From positions 1 to 40,887 of the forward strand of contig CAJFMJ010000003.1 of assembly GCA_904391645.1 (NCBI GenBank): DNA of 40,887 nucleotides. Reading direction: 5' to 3'. The translations under genes and the position numbers were made by a program. This document shows positions 1 to 11,067 of the stretch, piece after piece; the first letter of the stretch is position 1, and every line of letters starts with the position of its first letter. Source of the DNA: an uncultured Neglectibacter sp. Its GTDB lineage: Bacteria > Bacillota > Clostridia > Oscillospirales > Acutalibacteraceae. The notes under the pieces were generated by a model. The model had not been told where the DNA came from. It worked only from the letters and a program-made list of their open reading frames with translations, and ran no database searches.

Positions 1-1137
1 CCAGGCGTTCTTCATGCCGTTTTCCCTGGCGTTCTGGATGGCGTCCTTCACCGCGTCGGGGTTCAGCTCCACCCCCAGCACCTGGCCGGCGCCGTGCTTT
101 GCCACCACCAGGCCGATGGTCCCGATGCCGCAGTAGGCGTCCAGCACCTTTTCCTTCCCGGAAAGCCCGGCAAACTCCATGGCTTTGTTGTAAAGCACTT
201 CCGTCTGGAGGGGGTTGATCTGGTAAAAGGACTTGGCAGAGATCCGGAACTTGCACCCGCACAGCACGTCGGTGATGGTCCCCGGGCCGTAGAGCACCTT
301 TTCCTGGTCCCCCAGCACCATGGAGGTGTACCGGTTGTTCACGTTCTGCAAAATGGTGGTGATCTCCGGGTGGAGGTCCAGCAGGGCCTTCACAAAGTGC
401 TTTTTTGCGGTGAACACAGGGGTGCCCGTCACCAACACCACCATCACTTCCCCGGTGGAGAAGCCCCGCTTCACCAGCACATGGCGCAAAAAGCCCCGGC
501 CGGTGGTTTCATCAAAGGCGGTGAGCTTGAAGTCCTTCAGCAGTTTCCGCACGGAAACGATGATCCGGTCGGCGGTTTCGTCCTCAGTCTGGCAGGAGTC
601 GATAGGCACGATCCGGTGGGTGCTGGACTGGTACACCCCGCTGATGATCCTTCCGTGTCGCTTGTCAAAGCTGAACGCCGCCTGGACCTTGTTCCGGTAG
701 TGGTAGGGGCTTTCCATGCCCAAAATGGGGGAAACCTTCCCAAATTTCCCCAAAAGCTTCTGGCAGCGGTCCTGCTTCCAGAGAAGCTGCCGGGGATAGC
801 TGAGGTTTTGCAGCTGGCAGCCGCCGCATTTCCGGTACACTGGGCAGGGGGTGTGGCCCCCTTGGCCCTCCGGCGGGAGGTTCTCCGGCTGGGGGACCCC
901 AGGCCGTACCGCCTGCACTGCCCCCTTTTTCCCTGGTTGGGCAGGGGCTTGCCTCTGCGCTGGGCGGTTAGGCCGGGCCGCCTCCCCTTTCTTCCCCAGA
1001 CGGGAAGAAGCTTTTCCCCCTTCCTGGGGGTGGGAATCCCGGGCGTTCCGGTTCGGGCGGCCTTCCTGGGGGTGGGAACCCCGGGCGTTCCGCTCCGAGC
1101 GGGCCCCTTTGGGGCGGGAGCTATGTTTTCTCTCCAT
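1..1137 (-). CDS. rlmD: 23S rRNA (uracil-C5)-methyltransferase, RlmD/RumA-like (C-terminus cut by window edge)
   Basis: Reverse frame read by hand: MERKHSSRPKGARSERNARGSHPQEG...CPVYRKCGGCQLQNLSYPRQLLWKQ...LDAYCGIGTIGLVVAKHGAGQVLGVELNPDAVKDAIQNARENGMKNAW; Cx5CxxC Fe-S motif and SAM motif of the TrmA/RumA family. Confidence 0.85.
   Translation of the reverse strand, partial: MERKHSSRPKGARSERNARGSHPQEGRPNRNARDSHPQEGGKASSRLGKKGEAARPNRPAQRQAPAQPGKKGAVQAVRPGVPQPENLPPEGQGGHTPCPVYRKCGGCQLQNLSYPRQLLWKQDRCQKLLGKFGKVSPILGMESPYHYRNKVQAAFSFDKRHGRIISGVYQSSTHRIVPIDSCQTEDETADRIIVSVRKLLKDFKLTAFDETTGRGFLRHVLVKRGFSTGEVMVVLVTGTPVFTAKKHFVKALLDLHPEITTILQNVNNRYTSMVLGDQEKVLYGPGTITDVLCGCKFRISAKSFYQINPLQTEVLYNKAMEFAGLSGKEKVLDAYCGIGTIGLVVAKHGAGQVLGVELNPDAVKDAIQNARENGMKNAW
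1021..1104 (-). repeat. Two tandem 42-bp in-frame repeats in the N-terminal extension of the RlmD-like protein
   Basis: ttcctgggggtgggaaycccgggcgttccg occurs twice at 42-bp spacing; encodes (R)NAR(D/G)SHPQE twice. Confidence 0.85.
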
Positions 1138-1165
1138 AAGTGGCTCCTTTCGCATAAAGGCAGGA

Positions 1166-1205
1166 AAAGGCTCGCCAAGGACATCCCCTGGGCGGGCCTT
1201 TTCAC
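1166..1205 (-). terminator. Probable terminator of the acc/fab operon
   Basis: Minus strand GGCCCGCCCAGGGGATGTCCTTGGCGAGCCTTTTCC: imperfect hairpin then T-tract. Confidence 0.45.
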
Positions 1206-1249
1206 CGGCTTTTGGAAGTGTGGTTTTCCACACTTCCTGAACCGTTTGT

Positions 1250-2014
1250 TTAGAATTTCCGGAACCGCTGGTAGCGCTGCTCCAGCAGCTCTTCCACCGG
1301 CAGGGCGCACAGCTGGGACAGGGTGCTCTCCAGCTGCTCTTTCAGGTGGCTGTAGGTCTGGGAGAACTCCTTCTCCTCGGGGATGACCTGCTCCACCACC
1401 CCCAGCTCCATCATGTCCTGGGCAGTCAGCCGCAGGCAGTCGGCGGCGTCCTTCACCTTTTTGGAGTCCTTCCACAGGATGCTGGCACAGCCCTCGGGGG
1501 AAATCACCGAGTACACTGCGTTTTCCAGAATCCACACCCGGTCGGCCACTGCCAGGGCCAAGGCCCCGCCACTGCCGCCTTCGCCGATGAGCACGGAGAT
1601 CACCGGGGTCTTCAGGCCCGCCATGGCCACCAGGTTTTCCGCAATGGCCTGGCCCTGGCCACGCTCCTCGGCGCCCATGCCGCAGAACGCGCCGGCGGTG
1701 TCCACAAAGCACACCACGGGCCGGTGGAACTTCTCCGCCTGCTCCATCAGCCGCAGGGCTTTCCGGTAGCCCTCCGGGTTGGAGGAGCCAAAGTTGCGCT
1801 TCACACGCTCCCGCATATCCTTGCCCTTGTCCATGGCAATGACGGTGACGGGCTGGCCGTTCAAGGTGGCGATGCCCCCCACGATGGCCGGGTCGTCGGC
1901 AAACCGCCGGTCCCCGTGAAGCTCGATGAAGTCCTCAAAGATGTTCTCGATATAGGAAAGCCCGGTGGGGCGGTCCTTGGCCCGGGCCAGCAGGACCTTT
2001 TCATAAGCGCTCAT
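1250..2014 (-). CDS. accA: Acetyl-CoA carboxylase carboxyltransferase subunit alpha
   Basis: ORF 254 aa; [47 protein letters not shown]; last gene of the acc/fab cluster. Confidence 0.95.
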   Translation of the reverse strand: MSAYEKVLLARAKDRPTGLSYIENIFEDFIELHGDRRFADDPAIVGGIATLNGQPVTVIAMDKGKDMRERVKRNFGSSNPEGYRKALRLMEQAEKFHRPVVCFVDTAGAFCGMGAEERGQGQAIAENLVAMAGLKTPVISVLIGEGGSGGALALAVADRVWILENAVYSVISPEGCASILWKDSKKVKDAADCLRLTAQDMMELGVVEQVIPEEKEFSQTYSHLKEQLESTLSQLCALPVEELLEQRYQRFRKF

Positions 2015-2868
2015 TGTTCTGCCCCCTTCCGGTGAAGCTTTAACAGCTTTCCAATGGTTTCTTTCTGCTGGGTGCGGGGGACGATCAGGTCCACAAAGCC
2101 GTGCTCCAAGAGGAACTCCGCCTTCTGGAAGCCCTGGGGCAGCTTTTTCCGGATGGTCTGCTCAATCACCCGGGCGCCGGCAAAGCCGATGGTGGCTCCC
2201 GGTTCCGCCATGATGATATCCCCGTCCATGGCAAAGCTGGCGGTGACCCCGCCGGTGGTGGGGTCGGTGAGTACCGTCAGGTAGAAGTTCCCCGCGTCCG
2301 AGTGCTTGCGCACTGCCGCGCTGGTCTTGGCCATCTGCATCAGGGACAGGATGCCCTCCTGCATCCGGGCGCCGCCGGACACGGTGAAGCCCACCACCGG
2401 CAGGCTGTGCTCTGTGGCGTACTCAAACAGGCGGGTGATCTTCTCGCCCACCACGGTGCCCATGCTGCCCATCATGAAGTTGGGGTCCATCACAAACAGG
2501 GCGCACTCCTCCCCGGCCACCTGGGCGGTGCCGCAGATCACGCCCTCCTTCTCCCGGGAGGCCAGCTTGGCGTTGCGCAGCTTCTGGTCATAGCCGGGGA
2601 AGGAGAGCACGTCCCGGCTCTTCATGTCCCCATACAGCTCGGAAAAGCTGTCCTCGTCCACCAGGTACACGATCCTGTCCCGGGGCCCCATGCGGAAGTG
2701 GTACCCGCAGGCGGTGCACACCTGCAGGTTGTCCTGCAAATCGTTCAAGGGCAGCTGCACCCCGCAGTGGGGGCAGGCGGTGCGGATGCCGGCGTCCTCT
2801 TCCGGCACCGGCTTGCCGCCCTTTTCCAGCTCGTTTTCAGGCGAGCGGAACAGGCCCATCAAATTCAT
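2011..2868 (-). CDS. accD: Acetyl-CoA carboxylase carboxyltransferase subunit beta
   Basis: ORF 285 aa; [29 protein letters not shown] zinc ribbon, [26 protein letters not shown] overlap with accA. Confidence 0.95.
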   Translation of the reverse strand: MNLMGLFRSPENELEKGGKPVPEEDAGIRTACPHCGVQLPLNDLQDNLQVCTACGYHFRMGPRDRIVYLVDEDSFSELYGDMKSRDVLSFPGYDQKLRNAKLASREKEGVICGTAQVAGEECALFVMDPNFMMGSMGTVVGEKITRLFEYATEHSLPVVGFTVSGGARMQEGILSLMQMAKTSAAVRKHSDAGNFYLTVLTDPTTGGVTASFAMDGDIIMAEPGATIGFAGARVIEQTIRKKLPQGFQKAEFLLEHGFVDLIVPRTQQKETIGKLLKLHRKGAEQ

Positions 2869-2917
2869 ACCTTGCCATCACCCTTCTTTGTGGAATCCCA
2901 AGGGCCGCAGCGTTTTC

Positions 2918-4237
<1,320 letters not shown>

Positions 4238-4272
4238 TTGCTTTCATCCTTTCCGCAAAGGCAGAGCCTGCC

Positions 4273-4710
4273 TTATTCGGATTTCACCAGCGCGAAGGAA
4301 AACTCCGCACTGACGCACAGCTTGCCATTGACCATACCCTTGCCCTTGGCAAAGTAGAACTGGCCCCGCTGACGGGTGATCTCACACTCTGTTTCCAAGG
4401 TGTCGCCGGGCTTCACCTGGCCCCGGAACTTCACCTTATCCAGGCTGGTGAACAGGGGGGTGCAGCCCTCGGAGGCGCCGCTTGCCAGCAGCACGCAGGC
4501 AGACTGGGCCAGCATCTCGCACTGGATCACCCCAGGCACCACGGGATTCCCGGGGAAATGCCCCTGGAGGAAATACTCGTCGCCCTTGATGTGGCACTTG
4601 CCGTAGGCCACGCCGTCGATCAATTCCACCTCGTCCACCAGCAGCATGGGCTCCCGGTGGGGGAGGATCTTTTTGATTTCTTCTTTATTCATTGGGATAC
4701 ACCTCTTCAC
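4273..4710 (-). CDS. fabZ: 3-hydroxyacyl-ACP dehydratase FabZ
   Basis: ORF 145 aa; [36 protein letters not shown]. Confidence 0.93.
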   Translation of the reverse strand: MKRCIPMNKEEIKKILPHREPMLLVDEVELIDGVAYGKCHIKGDEYFLQGHFPGNPVVPGVIQCEMLAQSACVLLASGASEGCTPLFTSLDKVKFRGQVKPGDTLETECEITRQRGQFYFAKGKGMVNGKLCVSAEFSFALVKSE

Positions 4711-5162
4711 ACGATCCGGAACAGGGGCTGGTTGTACTCCACCACCTGGCCGTTGCCCACGCAGATCTCCGCCACGGTGCCGTCCACCTCACTGGGGATC
4801 TCGTTCATCAGCTTCATGGCCTCGATGATGCACAGGGTGTCGCCCTTCTTCACCTGGTCGCCCACCTCCACAAAAGGACGGGCGTCGGGAGAGGGAGAGG
4901 CGTAAAACACGCCCACGGTGGGGGACAGCACCAAGGTGCCCTCCTTCTGGGGGGCAGCCTGCTCATGGGAAACCCCCAGGGCTTCCGCGCCCGCCGCCGG
5001 AGCGGGGGCTGCCACCGGCATCACCGGGGCAGCGGGGGCCACAGCCACCACTTCCTGCTGACGCTCCAGGCGCAGCTCTACATCGCCCTCCACCAGCTCC
5101 AAGCCGGTGAGGCCGGTTTCCTGCATCAGTTTGGCAAGGCTTTCAATCTTTTTCACATCCAT
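4707..5162 (-). CDS. accB: Biotin carboxyl carrier protein of acetyl-CoA carboxylase
   Basis: ORF 151 aa; [23 protein letters not shown] biotinyl motif; overlaps fabZ. Confidence 0.95.
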   Translation of the reverse strand: MDVKKIESLAKLMQETGLTGLELVEGDVELRLERQQEVVAVAPAAPVMPVAAPAPAAGAEALGVSHEQAAPQKEGTLVLSPTVGVFYASPSPDARPFVEVGDQVKKGDTLCIIEAMKLMNEIPSEVDGTVAEICVGNGQVVEYNQPLFRIV

Positions 5163-5165
5163 AGC

Positions 5166-6398
5166 TTAAACCCTCCGGAAAGCAAGATAGGCGTTGTGGC
5201 CGCCAAAGCCCAAAGAAGCGGAAAGCGCCAGGTCCACCTGGGCCTCGCGGGCCACGTTGGGAACGTAATCCAGGTCGCACTCCGGGTCGGGCTCCTGGTA
5301 GCCGATGGTGGGGGGCACGATGCCCTCCTTCACAGCCAGCACACTGGCGATGGCCTCCACGGCCCCTGCCGCGCCCAGCATATGGCCGGTCATGGACTTG
5401 GTGGAGGAAACCATGCACTTGTGGGCGGCTTCCTCGCCCAGGGCCTTCTTGATGGCCTTGGTTTCACCGGAGTCATTGAGAGGGGTGCTGGTGCCGTGGG
5501 CGTTGATGTACAGTTTGGAGAAATCCTCGCAGCCGCCGGCCTCTTCCAAAGCCATGGTCAGGGCCGCGGCGCCGCCCAAGCCTTCCGGATGGGGGGCGGT
5601 GATGTGGTGGGCGTCGCAGGAAACACCGTAGCCGCACAGTTCGCCGTAGATCTTGGCGCCCCGGGCCACAGCGTGCTCGTACTCTTCCAGCACCAGGGCA
5701 CCGGCGCCCTCGCCCATGACAAAGCCGTTGCGGCGGGCGTCAAAGGGCACGCAGGCGGCAGCCGGGTCCTCGGTGGTGGACAGGGCCTTCATATTGCTGA
5801 AGCCCGCCACGCCAATGGGGATGATGGCCGCTTCCGCGCCGCCGGTGAGCACCGCGTCCAGATAGCCGTGCTTGATGGCCCGGTAGGCCTCGCCGATGGC
5901 GTTGTTGCCGGTGGCGCAGGCAGTGACGATGGGGATGGAAGCCCCCTGGAAGTTGTATTTAATGGCGATCAGGCCGCCGGCCATGTTGATGATCATGCCG
6001 GGGACAAAGAAGGGGGACACCCGGCGGGGGCCCTTCTCCATGAGGACTTTCTGCTCCTCGGCGAAGGTGCTCATGCCGCCGATGCCGGAGCCAAAGTAGG
6101 TGCCAATGCGCTGGGGGGGCAGGGTATCTTTGATACCGCTCTCCTCCACGGCCTGGGTGGCCGCGGCCATGGCATACCAGCAGAACACGTCGAATTTCCG
6201 GATCTCCGACTTTTCCATGTACTGCAAGGGGTCGAAGTCCTTCACCTCGCCGGCCACCTTCACCTTGTAGTCGGTGGTGTCAAAGTGGGTGATGGGGCCG
6301 ATGCCGCACTTGCCGTTTTTCAAACTCTCCCAAAAGGCGGGCACGTCGTTGCCGATGGGGGTAACACAGCCCATACCTGTGATGACGACTCTTCTCAT
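5166..6398 (-). CDS. fabF: Beta-ketoacyl-ACP synthase II
   Basis: ORF 410 aa; MRRVVITGMGCVTPIGND, TACATGNNAIGEAYR, INAHGTSTPLNDSGETKAIK. Confidence 0.96.
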   Translation of the reverse strand: MRRVVITGMGCVTPIGNDVPAFWESLKNGKCGIGPITHFDTTDYKVKVAGEVKDFDPLQYMEKSEIRKFDVFCWYAMAAATQAVEESGIKDTLPPQRIGTYFGSGIGGMSTFAEEQKVLMEKGPRRVSPFFVPGMIINMAGGLIAIKYNFQGASIPIVTACATGNNAIGEAYRAIKHGYLDAVLTGGAEAAIIPIGVAGFSNMKALSTTEDPAAACVPFDARRNGFVMGEGAGALVLEEYEHAVARGAKIYGELCGYGVSCDAHHITAPHPEGLGGAAALTMALEEAGGCEDFSKLYINAHGTSTPLNDSGETKAIKKALGEEAAHKCMVSSTKSMTGHMLGAAGAVEAIASVLAVKEGIVPPTIGYQEPDPECDLDYVPNVAREAQVDLALSASLGFGGHNAYLAFRRV

Positions 6399-7132
6399 AT
6401 TGCCAGGCCTCCGTCCACGCGAATGGTTTCGCCGGTGATGTAGTCAGACTCGGGGGAGGCCAAGAACAGCGCCAAGTTGGCCACGTCCTCGGGGGTGCCC
6501 ATCTTCCGCATGGGGACCTGCACCAGCAGGGGGTTGTCCTCCTTGATGTCCTTGGTCATGGCGGTTTCGATGAACCCGGGGGCAATGCAGTTGCAGCACA
6601 CGCCACGGCTACCCAGCTCCTTGGCCACCGACTTGCTCATGCCGATGAGCCCCGCCTTGGAAGCGGCGTAGTTCACCTGGCCCACGTTGCCCACCAGGCC
6701 CGCGATGGAGCTGATGTTGATGATCTTGCCGCTCTTCTTGCGCATAAAGTCCCGGTAGCAGGCGCGGATCATATGGAAAGCGCCCTTCAGGTTGATGTCC
6801 AGCACCATATCGTAGTCGGCGTCCTTCATGGTGACCATCAGGCCGTCCCGGGTGACACCGGCGTTGTTCACCAGGATGTCCACCTTGCCCAGGTCCTTCT
6901 TCACCGCGGCCACGGTTTCCTCCACGGCCTTCTCGTCCCGCACGTCACAGGGATAGCTCACTGCCCGGCGGCCCAGGGCCTCGATCTCTTTGCAGGTTTC
7001 CAGGGCAGGCTCTTCCGGCCCCACATAGATCACAGCCACGTCGGCGCCGTTTGCTGCCAGCTTCAAAGCGATGGCCTTGCCCAACCCCTGGGAAGCGCCG
7101 GTCACCAGCGCGATCTTTCCTTCCAGCTTCAT
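6395..7132 (-). CDS. fabG: 3-oxoacyl-ACP reductase FabG
   Basis: ORF with start chosen at MKLEGKIALVTGASQGLGKAIA; NNAGVTRDGLMVTM, YAASKAGLIGMSKS, GGLAI end. Confidence 0.93.
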   Translation of the reverse strand: MKLEGKIALVTGASQGLGKAIALKLAANGADVAVIYVGPEEPALETCKEIEALGRRAVSYPCDVRDEKAVEETVAAVKKDLGKVDILVNNAGVTRDGLMVTMKDADYDMVLDINLKGAFHMIRACYRDFMRKKSGKIINISSIAGLVGNVGQVNYAASKAGLIGMSKSVAKELGSRGVCCNCIAPGFIETAMTKDIKEDNPLLVQVPMRKMGTPEDVANLALFLASPESDYITGETIRVDGGLAI

Positions 7133-7282
7133 GTTGTCTGACCTCCTGTCCGCCCCCAACCGGGGACGGCTTATTTGGTTTCTTCTTTAAGATTGGTAAA
7201 AAGCATTCTCTATGGCATCCCCGCCAGGCGGTCTGAGGGGCGTTCCCCCGCACTCCCCGCCCTGGGGGTCCTTACAAAATGG

Positions 7283-8203
7283 TCAACCCTGGGCCTTCAC
7301 GGCCTCCAACGCCGCCTGGAGGGTTTCCCCGTCCTGGACGTTCAGGGTCTTCACGCCCTTGGCGGTCTTGCGGATCAGCCCGCACAGTGTCTTGCCAGGG
7401 CCGCACTCGATGAAGGTATCCACGCCCAGTTCCACCAGACGCTCCACCGTTTCCTGCCACTGCACCGGGTTTTTCACCTGCTGGGTGAGAAGCTCTTTGG
7501 CAGAGCCATCGTAGGGCTGGGCGGTGTAGTTGGCATACACCGGCACCCGGGCCTCTGAGAGCTCCATGGGCTCCAACACCTCACAGAGGGTCTGGGAAGC
7601 GCTCTCCATAAAGGGGGAGTGGAATCCGCCGCTCACTGCCAGAGGCACAGCCTTGCCGCCGGCCTCGGCCACCTTGCCGCAGAACGCCTCGATCTGGGAC
7701 TTCTCCCCGGCGCACACCAGCTGCCCGGGGCAGTTGTAGTTGACGGGCCACACCTTCTCAAAGCCGGCGCACAGCTCTTCCACTTGCTCATTTTTCAGCT
7801 TCAGCACGGCGGCCATGGCCCCGGGGTTTTCCTCCCCGGCCTTCTGCATGGCCTCGGCCCGCTTGCACACAAAATCGAACCCCTGCTCTTCGCTGAACAC
7901 CCCGGCAAAGCTGAGAGCGGCGATCTCTCCCAGGGAGAAGCCCGCCACATAGTCGGGGGTCACGCCTGCTTCCTCCAGGGCCTTGGCGGCTGCCAGGTCC
8001 ACGCAGTAGAGGCAGGGCTGGGTGTTTTTGGTGATGGACAGTTCCTCGGCAGTGCCGGTGAAGCACTGCTCACTGGTGCCGGGGCGCAGCTTGTCGGCGG
8101 CGTCGAACACGGCCTTGGCGGCGGGGCTTACCTCACACAGGGACTGGCCCATGCCGCTGTACTGGGCCCCCTGGCCCGCGAAAACAAAGGCTATTTTACC
8201 CAT
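7283..8203 (-). CDS. fabD: ACP S-malonyltransferase
   Basis: MGKIAFVFAGQGAQYSGMG start, GFSLGEIAALSFAG (GxSxG), SGGFHSPFM; supplied ORF extends upstream out of context. Confidence 0.94.
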   Translation of the reverse strand: MGKIAFVFAGQGAQYSGMGQSLCEVSPAAKAVFDAADKLRPGTSEQCFTGTAEELSITKNTQPCLYCVDLAAAKALEEAGVTPDYVAGFSLGEIAALSFAGVFSEEQGFDFVCKRAEAMQKAGEENPGAMAAVLKLKNEQVEELCAGFEKVWPVNYNCPGQLVCAGEKSQIEAFCGKVAEAGGKAVPLAVSGGFHSPFMESASQTLCEVLEPMELSEARVPVYANYTAQPYDGSAKELLTQQVKNPVQWQETVERLVELGVDTFIECGPGKTLCGLIRKTAKGVKTLNVQDGETLQAALEAVKAQG

Positions 8204-9135
8204 TTGGTCGCTCCTTTCAGCACCTCTTCCGCCTCTTGGAACATCTCCTGGATGATCTCCGCGGCGGGCTGCTCTTTGTTCACCATGCCGGCGATCTGCC
8301 CGGCCAGGAAGTCGCCGGTCTTCTCGTCGCCTTCCACAGCGGCCCGGTACAGGGCGCCGCTGCCCAGCTTCTCCAGCTCCTCGTCGGAGATCTGGCTGTA
8401 CTCGGCCTTGGCGTACTCTTTGGCGAACTGGTTCTTGATCTGCCGCACCGGATGGCCCAGCCGCTTGCCGGTGACCATGGTGGCGATATCGTTGGCCTTT
8501 AAGACCTTTTTCTTGTAGTTGGGATGGACGCCGCACTCCTCAGCCACCAGGAACCGGGTGCCCACCTGGACGCCCACGGCACCCAGCTGGAAGGCCGCCG
8601 CAATGCCCCGGCCGTCGCCGATGCCGCCTGCTGCCAGAACGGGCAGGGTGGTGGCGTCCACCACCTGGGGCACCAGCACCATGGTGGTCAGGTCACCCAC
8701 GTGGCCGCCGGACTCGCCGCCCTCAGCGATGATGGCCGCAGCGCCTGCCTTGGTCACCAGCCGGGCCATGGCAACGCTTGCCACCACGGGGATCACCTTG
8801 ATGCCGGCTTCCAGCCACATGGGCATATACCGGGAGGGGTTGCCCGCGCCGGTGGTGACCACAGCCACCTTTTCCTCGGCCACCAGCTTGGCCACCTCGT
8901 CGGCAAAGGGGGACATGAGCATGATGTTCACGCCAAAGGGCTTGTCGGTGAGGCTGCGGGCCAGGTCGATCTGCTTTTTCAGGTACTCGGCGTTGGCATT
9001 CATGGCGGAGATGATCCCCAGGCCGCCGCCGTTGGACACGGCCGCTGCCAGCTTGCCATCGGAGATCCAGGCCATGCCGCCCTGGAAAATGGGGTATTCA
9101 ATGCCCAAAAGGTCGCAAATGGGCGTTCTGATCAT
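8191..9135 (-). CDS. fabK: Enoyl-ACP reductase II (FabK, FMN type)
   Basis: ORF 314 aa; MIRTPICDLLGIEYPIFQGGMAWIS, GGESGGHVGDLTTMVLVPQVVD. Confidence 0.93.
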   Translation of the reverse strand: MIRTPICDLLGIEYPIFQGGMAWISDGKLAAAVSNGGGLGIISAMNANAEYLKKQIDLARSLTDKPFGVNIMLMSPFADEVAKLVAEEKVAVVTTGAGNPSRYMPMWLEAGIKVIPVVASVAMARLVTKAGAAAIIAEGGESGGHVGDLTTMVLVPQVVDATTLPVLAAGGIGDGRGIAAAFQLGAVGVQVGTRFLVAEECGVHPNYKKKVLKANDIATMVTGKRLGHPVRQIKNQFAKEYAKAEYSQISDEELEKLGSGALYRAAVEGDEKTGDFLAGQIAGMVNKEQPAAEIIQEMFQEAEEVLKGATKWVK

Positions 9136-9206
9136 AAGGCTTCAATCCTTTCTCTTATGGTTCTATCCACAGCGGGGAAGCCCCGCTTATTTTTACGCAG
9201 CGGATC

Positions 9207-10163
9207 TCACCAACGGATCACGCTGGCCGCGGTGGAAAGCCCGCCGCCAAAGGCGGTGAGCACCACGTAATCCCCCCGCTGCAAAAGCCCCTGGCGGTTG
9301 GCCTCGTCCAGCAGGATGGGCTCACTGGCAGAGGAGGTGTTGCCAAACCGGTCGATGTTCATCAAGAACTTCTCCGGGGCAATCTCCGGCAGCCGGCGGC
9401 GAGCCTCGTTGATGATCCGGTAGTTGGCCTGGTGGGGGATGACGGCCTTCACCTGGTCCCCGGTGATCCCGGCCTGCTCCATCACCAGCCGCACGTCCCG
9501 CACCATGGAGGTGACCGCAAACTTATAGGTTTCCTGGCCGGCCATAAACACGCAATTCTTTTTCAGTTCATTTTCATAGAACGGGGAGTTGTCCCACTTG
9601 GTGGGGATGGAGATCACGTTGTCCCCGCCAATGGTGCTCAGGGTGGAGGAGAGGTAGTTGTCCCCTTCGCCCAACACAGCTGCCCCGGCGCCGTCGCCGA
9701 AGATGACGCAGGTGCTCCGGTCGGTCCAGTCGATCAGGCCGCTCATCCGCTCAGAGCTGACCACCAGCACCTTCTTCACCACCTTGCGGGCAAAGAACCC
9801 GGCCGCCACGTCCAGGGCAAACAGGAACCCGGGGCAGGCCACGTTCATGTCAAAGCAGGGGCAGGTGGCGCCAATGCGGTTCTGCACCATGCCCGCCAGC
9901 CCGGGGGAGATGGAGTCGGCACTGATGGTGGCGCCGATGATCAGGTCCAGCTCCTGGGGTTTGACACCGGCGTTTTCCAGGGCCGCCAACGCCGCGGCCA
10001 CGCCCATGTCCGTGTTGCTCTCGGTGGTGCACACATGGCGCTCTTTCACACCCACCCGCTTTGTGATCCACTCGTCTGAAGTTTCTACCATGTTGGAAAG
10101 GTCGTCGTTTGTGAGGACTCTTTCCGGCGCAAAGCTGCCTGTACCCAGAATCTGAAAGCTCAT
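9207..10163 (-). CDS. fabH: Beta-ketoacyl-ACP synthase III
   Basis: MSFQILGTGSFAPERVLTNDDLSNMVETSDEWI; DMNVACPGFLFAL, IPHQANYRII, GNTSSASEPI. Confidence 0.95.
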   Translation of the reverse strand: MSFQILGTGSFAPERVLTNDDLSNMVETSDEWITKRVGVKERHVCTTESNTDMGVAAALAALENAGVKPQELDLIIGATISADSISPGLAGMVQNRIGATCPCFDMNVACPGFLFALDVAAGFFARKVVKKVLVVSSERMSGLIDWTDRSTCVIFGDGAGAAVLGEGDNYLSSTLSTIGGDNVISIPTKWDNSPFYENELKKNCVFMAGQETYKFAVTSMVRDVRLVMEQAGITGDQVKAVIPHQANYRIINEARRRLPEIAPEKFLMNIDRFGNTSSASEPILLDEANRQGLLQRGDYVVLTAFGGGLSTAASVIRW

Positions 10164-10245
10164 ATCCCGATCTCCTGTTCTTGTTTTTTCTCTCTTTTTT
10201 TCACCGGTTTTCCCGGCCATGTAACAGAGGGAGCTTAACCTCTTT

Positions 10246-10274
10246 ATTTTATAAGAAAAGGGAGGATTTGTCAA
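10246..10274 (-). promoter_or_regulatory. SigA-type promoter for the fab/acc operon
   Basis: Minus strand TTGACA - 17 nt - TAAAAT about 80 nt upstream of the fabH start. Confidence 0.7.
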
Positions 10275-10341
10275 ACCCTCCCCTGTCCAGATTCCCCTCC
10301 CTGGGGGACAATGTTTTAGAATCTTTTCCCAAAACAAAAAC

Positions 10342-11067
10342 TCAGATCACCAGCCCGCCGTTGAGCCCCAGCACCTGCCCGGTGAGGAACTCCTGTTCCA
10401 GCAGGAACGCCGCGGCCTGGGCCACCTCTTCCGGGGTGCCGATCCGCTCCAGGGGCGTTTCCTCCCGGAGGGCATCCAGGTCCGCCGGGGAAAGGTCCCC
10501 GTTCATGGGGGTGTCGATCACCCCGGGGGCCAGGCAGTTGACCCGCACCCCCGAAGGGCCCTCCTCCTTGGCCAGGGCTTTCGTCAGGCCGATGACCCCT
10601 GCTTTCGCCGCGGAATAGGCCGCCTCGCAGGAGGCGCCCACCTGGCCCCACATGGAGCTGACGTTGACGATGCTCCCCCGCTTTTGCCGGATCATGGGGG
10701 GCAGCGCCCGGCGGCAGCACAGGAACACGCTGGTCAGGTCTGCATCCAGCACCCCCTGCCAGTCAGCCAGGGTCATGTGGGTAAACAGGCCCTTCCAGGC
10801 GGTACCGGCGTTGTTCACCAGGCCCTCCAAAAAGCCGAAGTCCCTCTCGGCAGCCTCAAACAGGGCCTCCACCTGGGCCTCCTGGGTCAAGTCTGCCTGA
10901 TAGGTACGGGCCATGCCCCCCAGCCGGCGGATATCCTCCTCCACAGCCAGGGCAGCTTCTCGGTTCTTGTGGTAGTGGAGGGCCACCCCCCACCCACGAT
11001 GGGCAAGCTCCAGGGCCATGGCACGACCCAGGCCTCCCGAGGCACCGGTCACCAAGACGCTTTTCAC
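10342..11067 (-). CDS. ymfI: SDR oxidoreductase, YmfI-like (EF-P 5-aminopentanone reductase type)
   Basis: ORF 241 aa; MKSVLVTGASGGLGRAMA, NNAGTAWKGLFTHM, SSMWGQVGASCEAAYSAAKAGVIGLTKALAKE resembles the YmfI WGxVGASCE motif. Confidence 0.7.
   Translation of the reverse strand: MKSVLVTGASGGLGRAMALELAHRGWGVALHYHKNREAALAVEEDIRRLGGMARTYQADLTQEAQVEALFEAAERDFGFLEGLVNNAGTAWKGLFTHMTLADWQGVLDADLTSVFLCCRRALPPMIRQKRGSIVNVSSMWGQVGASCEAAYSAAKAGVIGLTKALAKEEGPSGVRVNCLAPGVIDTPMNGDLSPADLDALREETPLERIGTPEEVAQAAAFLLEQEFLTGQVLGLNGGLVI

Noticed and set aside
94-1386. 430-aa plus-strand ORF
   Set aside because: Antisense to the RlmD-like gene, whose conserved motifs are read on the minus strand.
4692-6443. 583-aa plus-strand ORF opposite accB/fabF
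   Set aside because: Shadow ORF; G/H/A-rich translation with no recognisable domain.
7133-7282. Possible acpP or small gene in the fabG-fabD gap
   Set aside because: Gap is only 150 bp and no ORF shows the DSL phosphopantetheine motif.
10342-11067. Second FabG of the FAS-II cluster
   Set aside because: WGxVGASCE-type motif and position next to rsmE fit a YmfI-like SDR better; kept as a tentative call.
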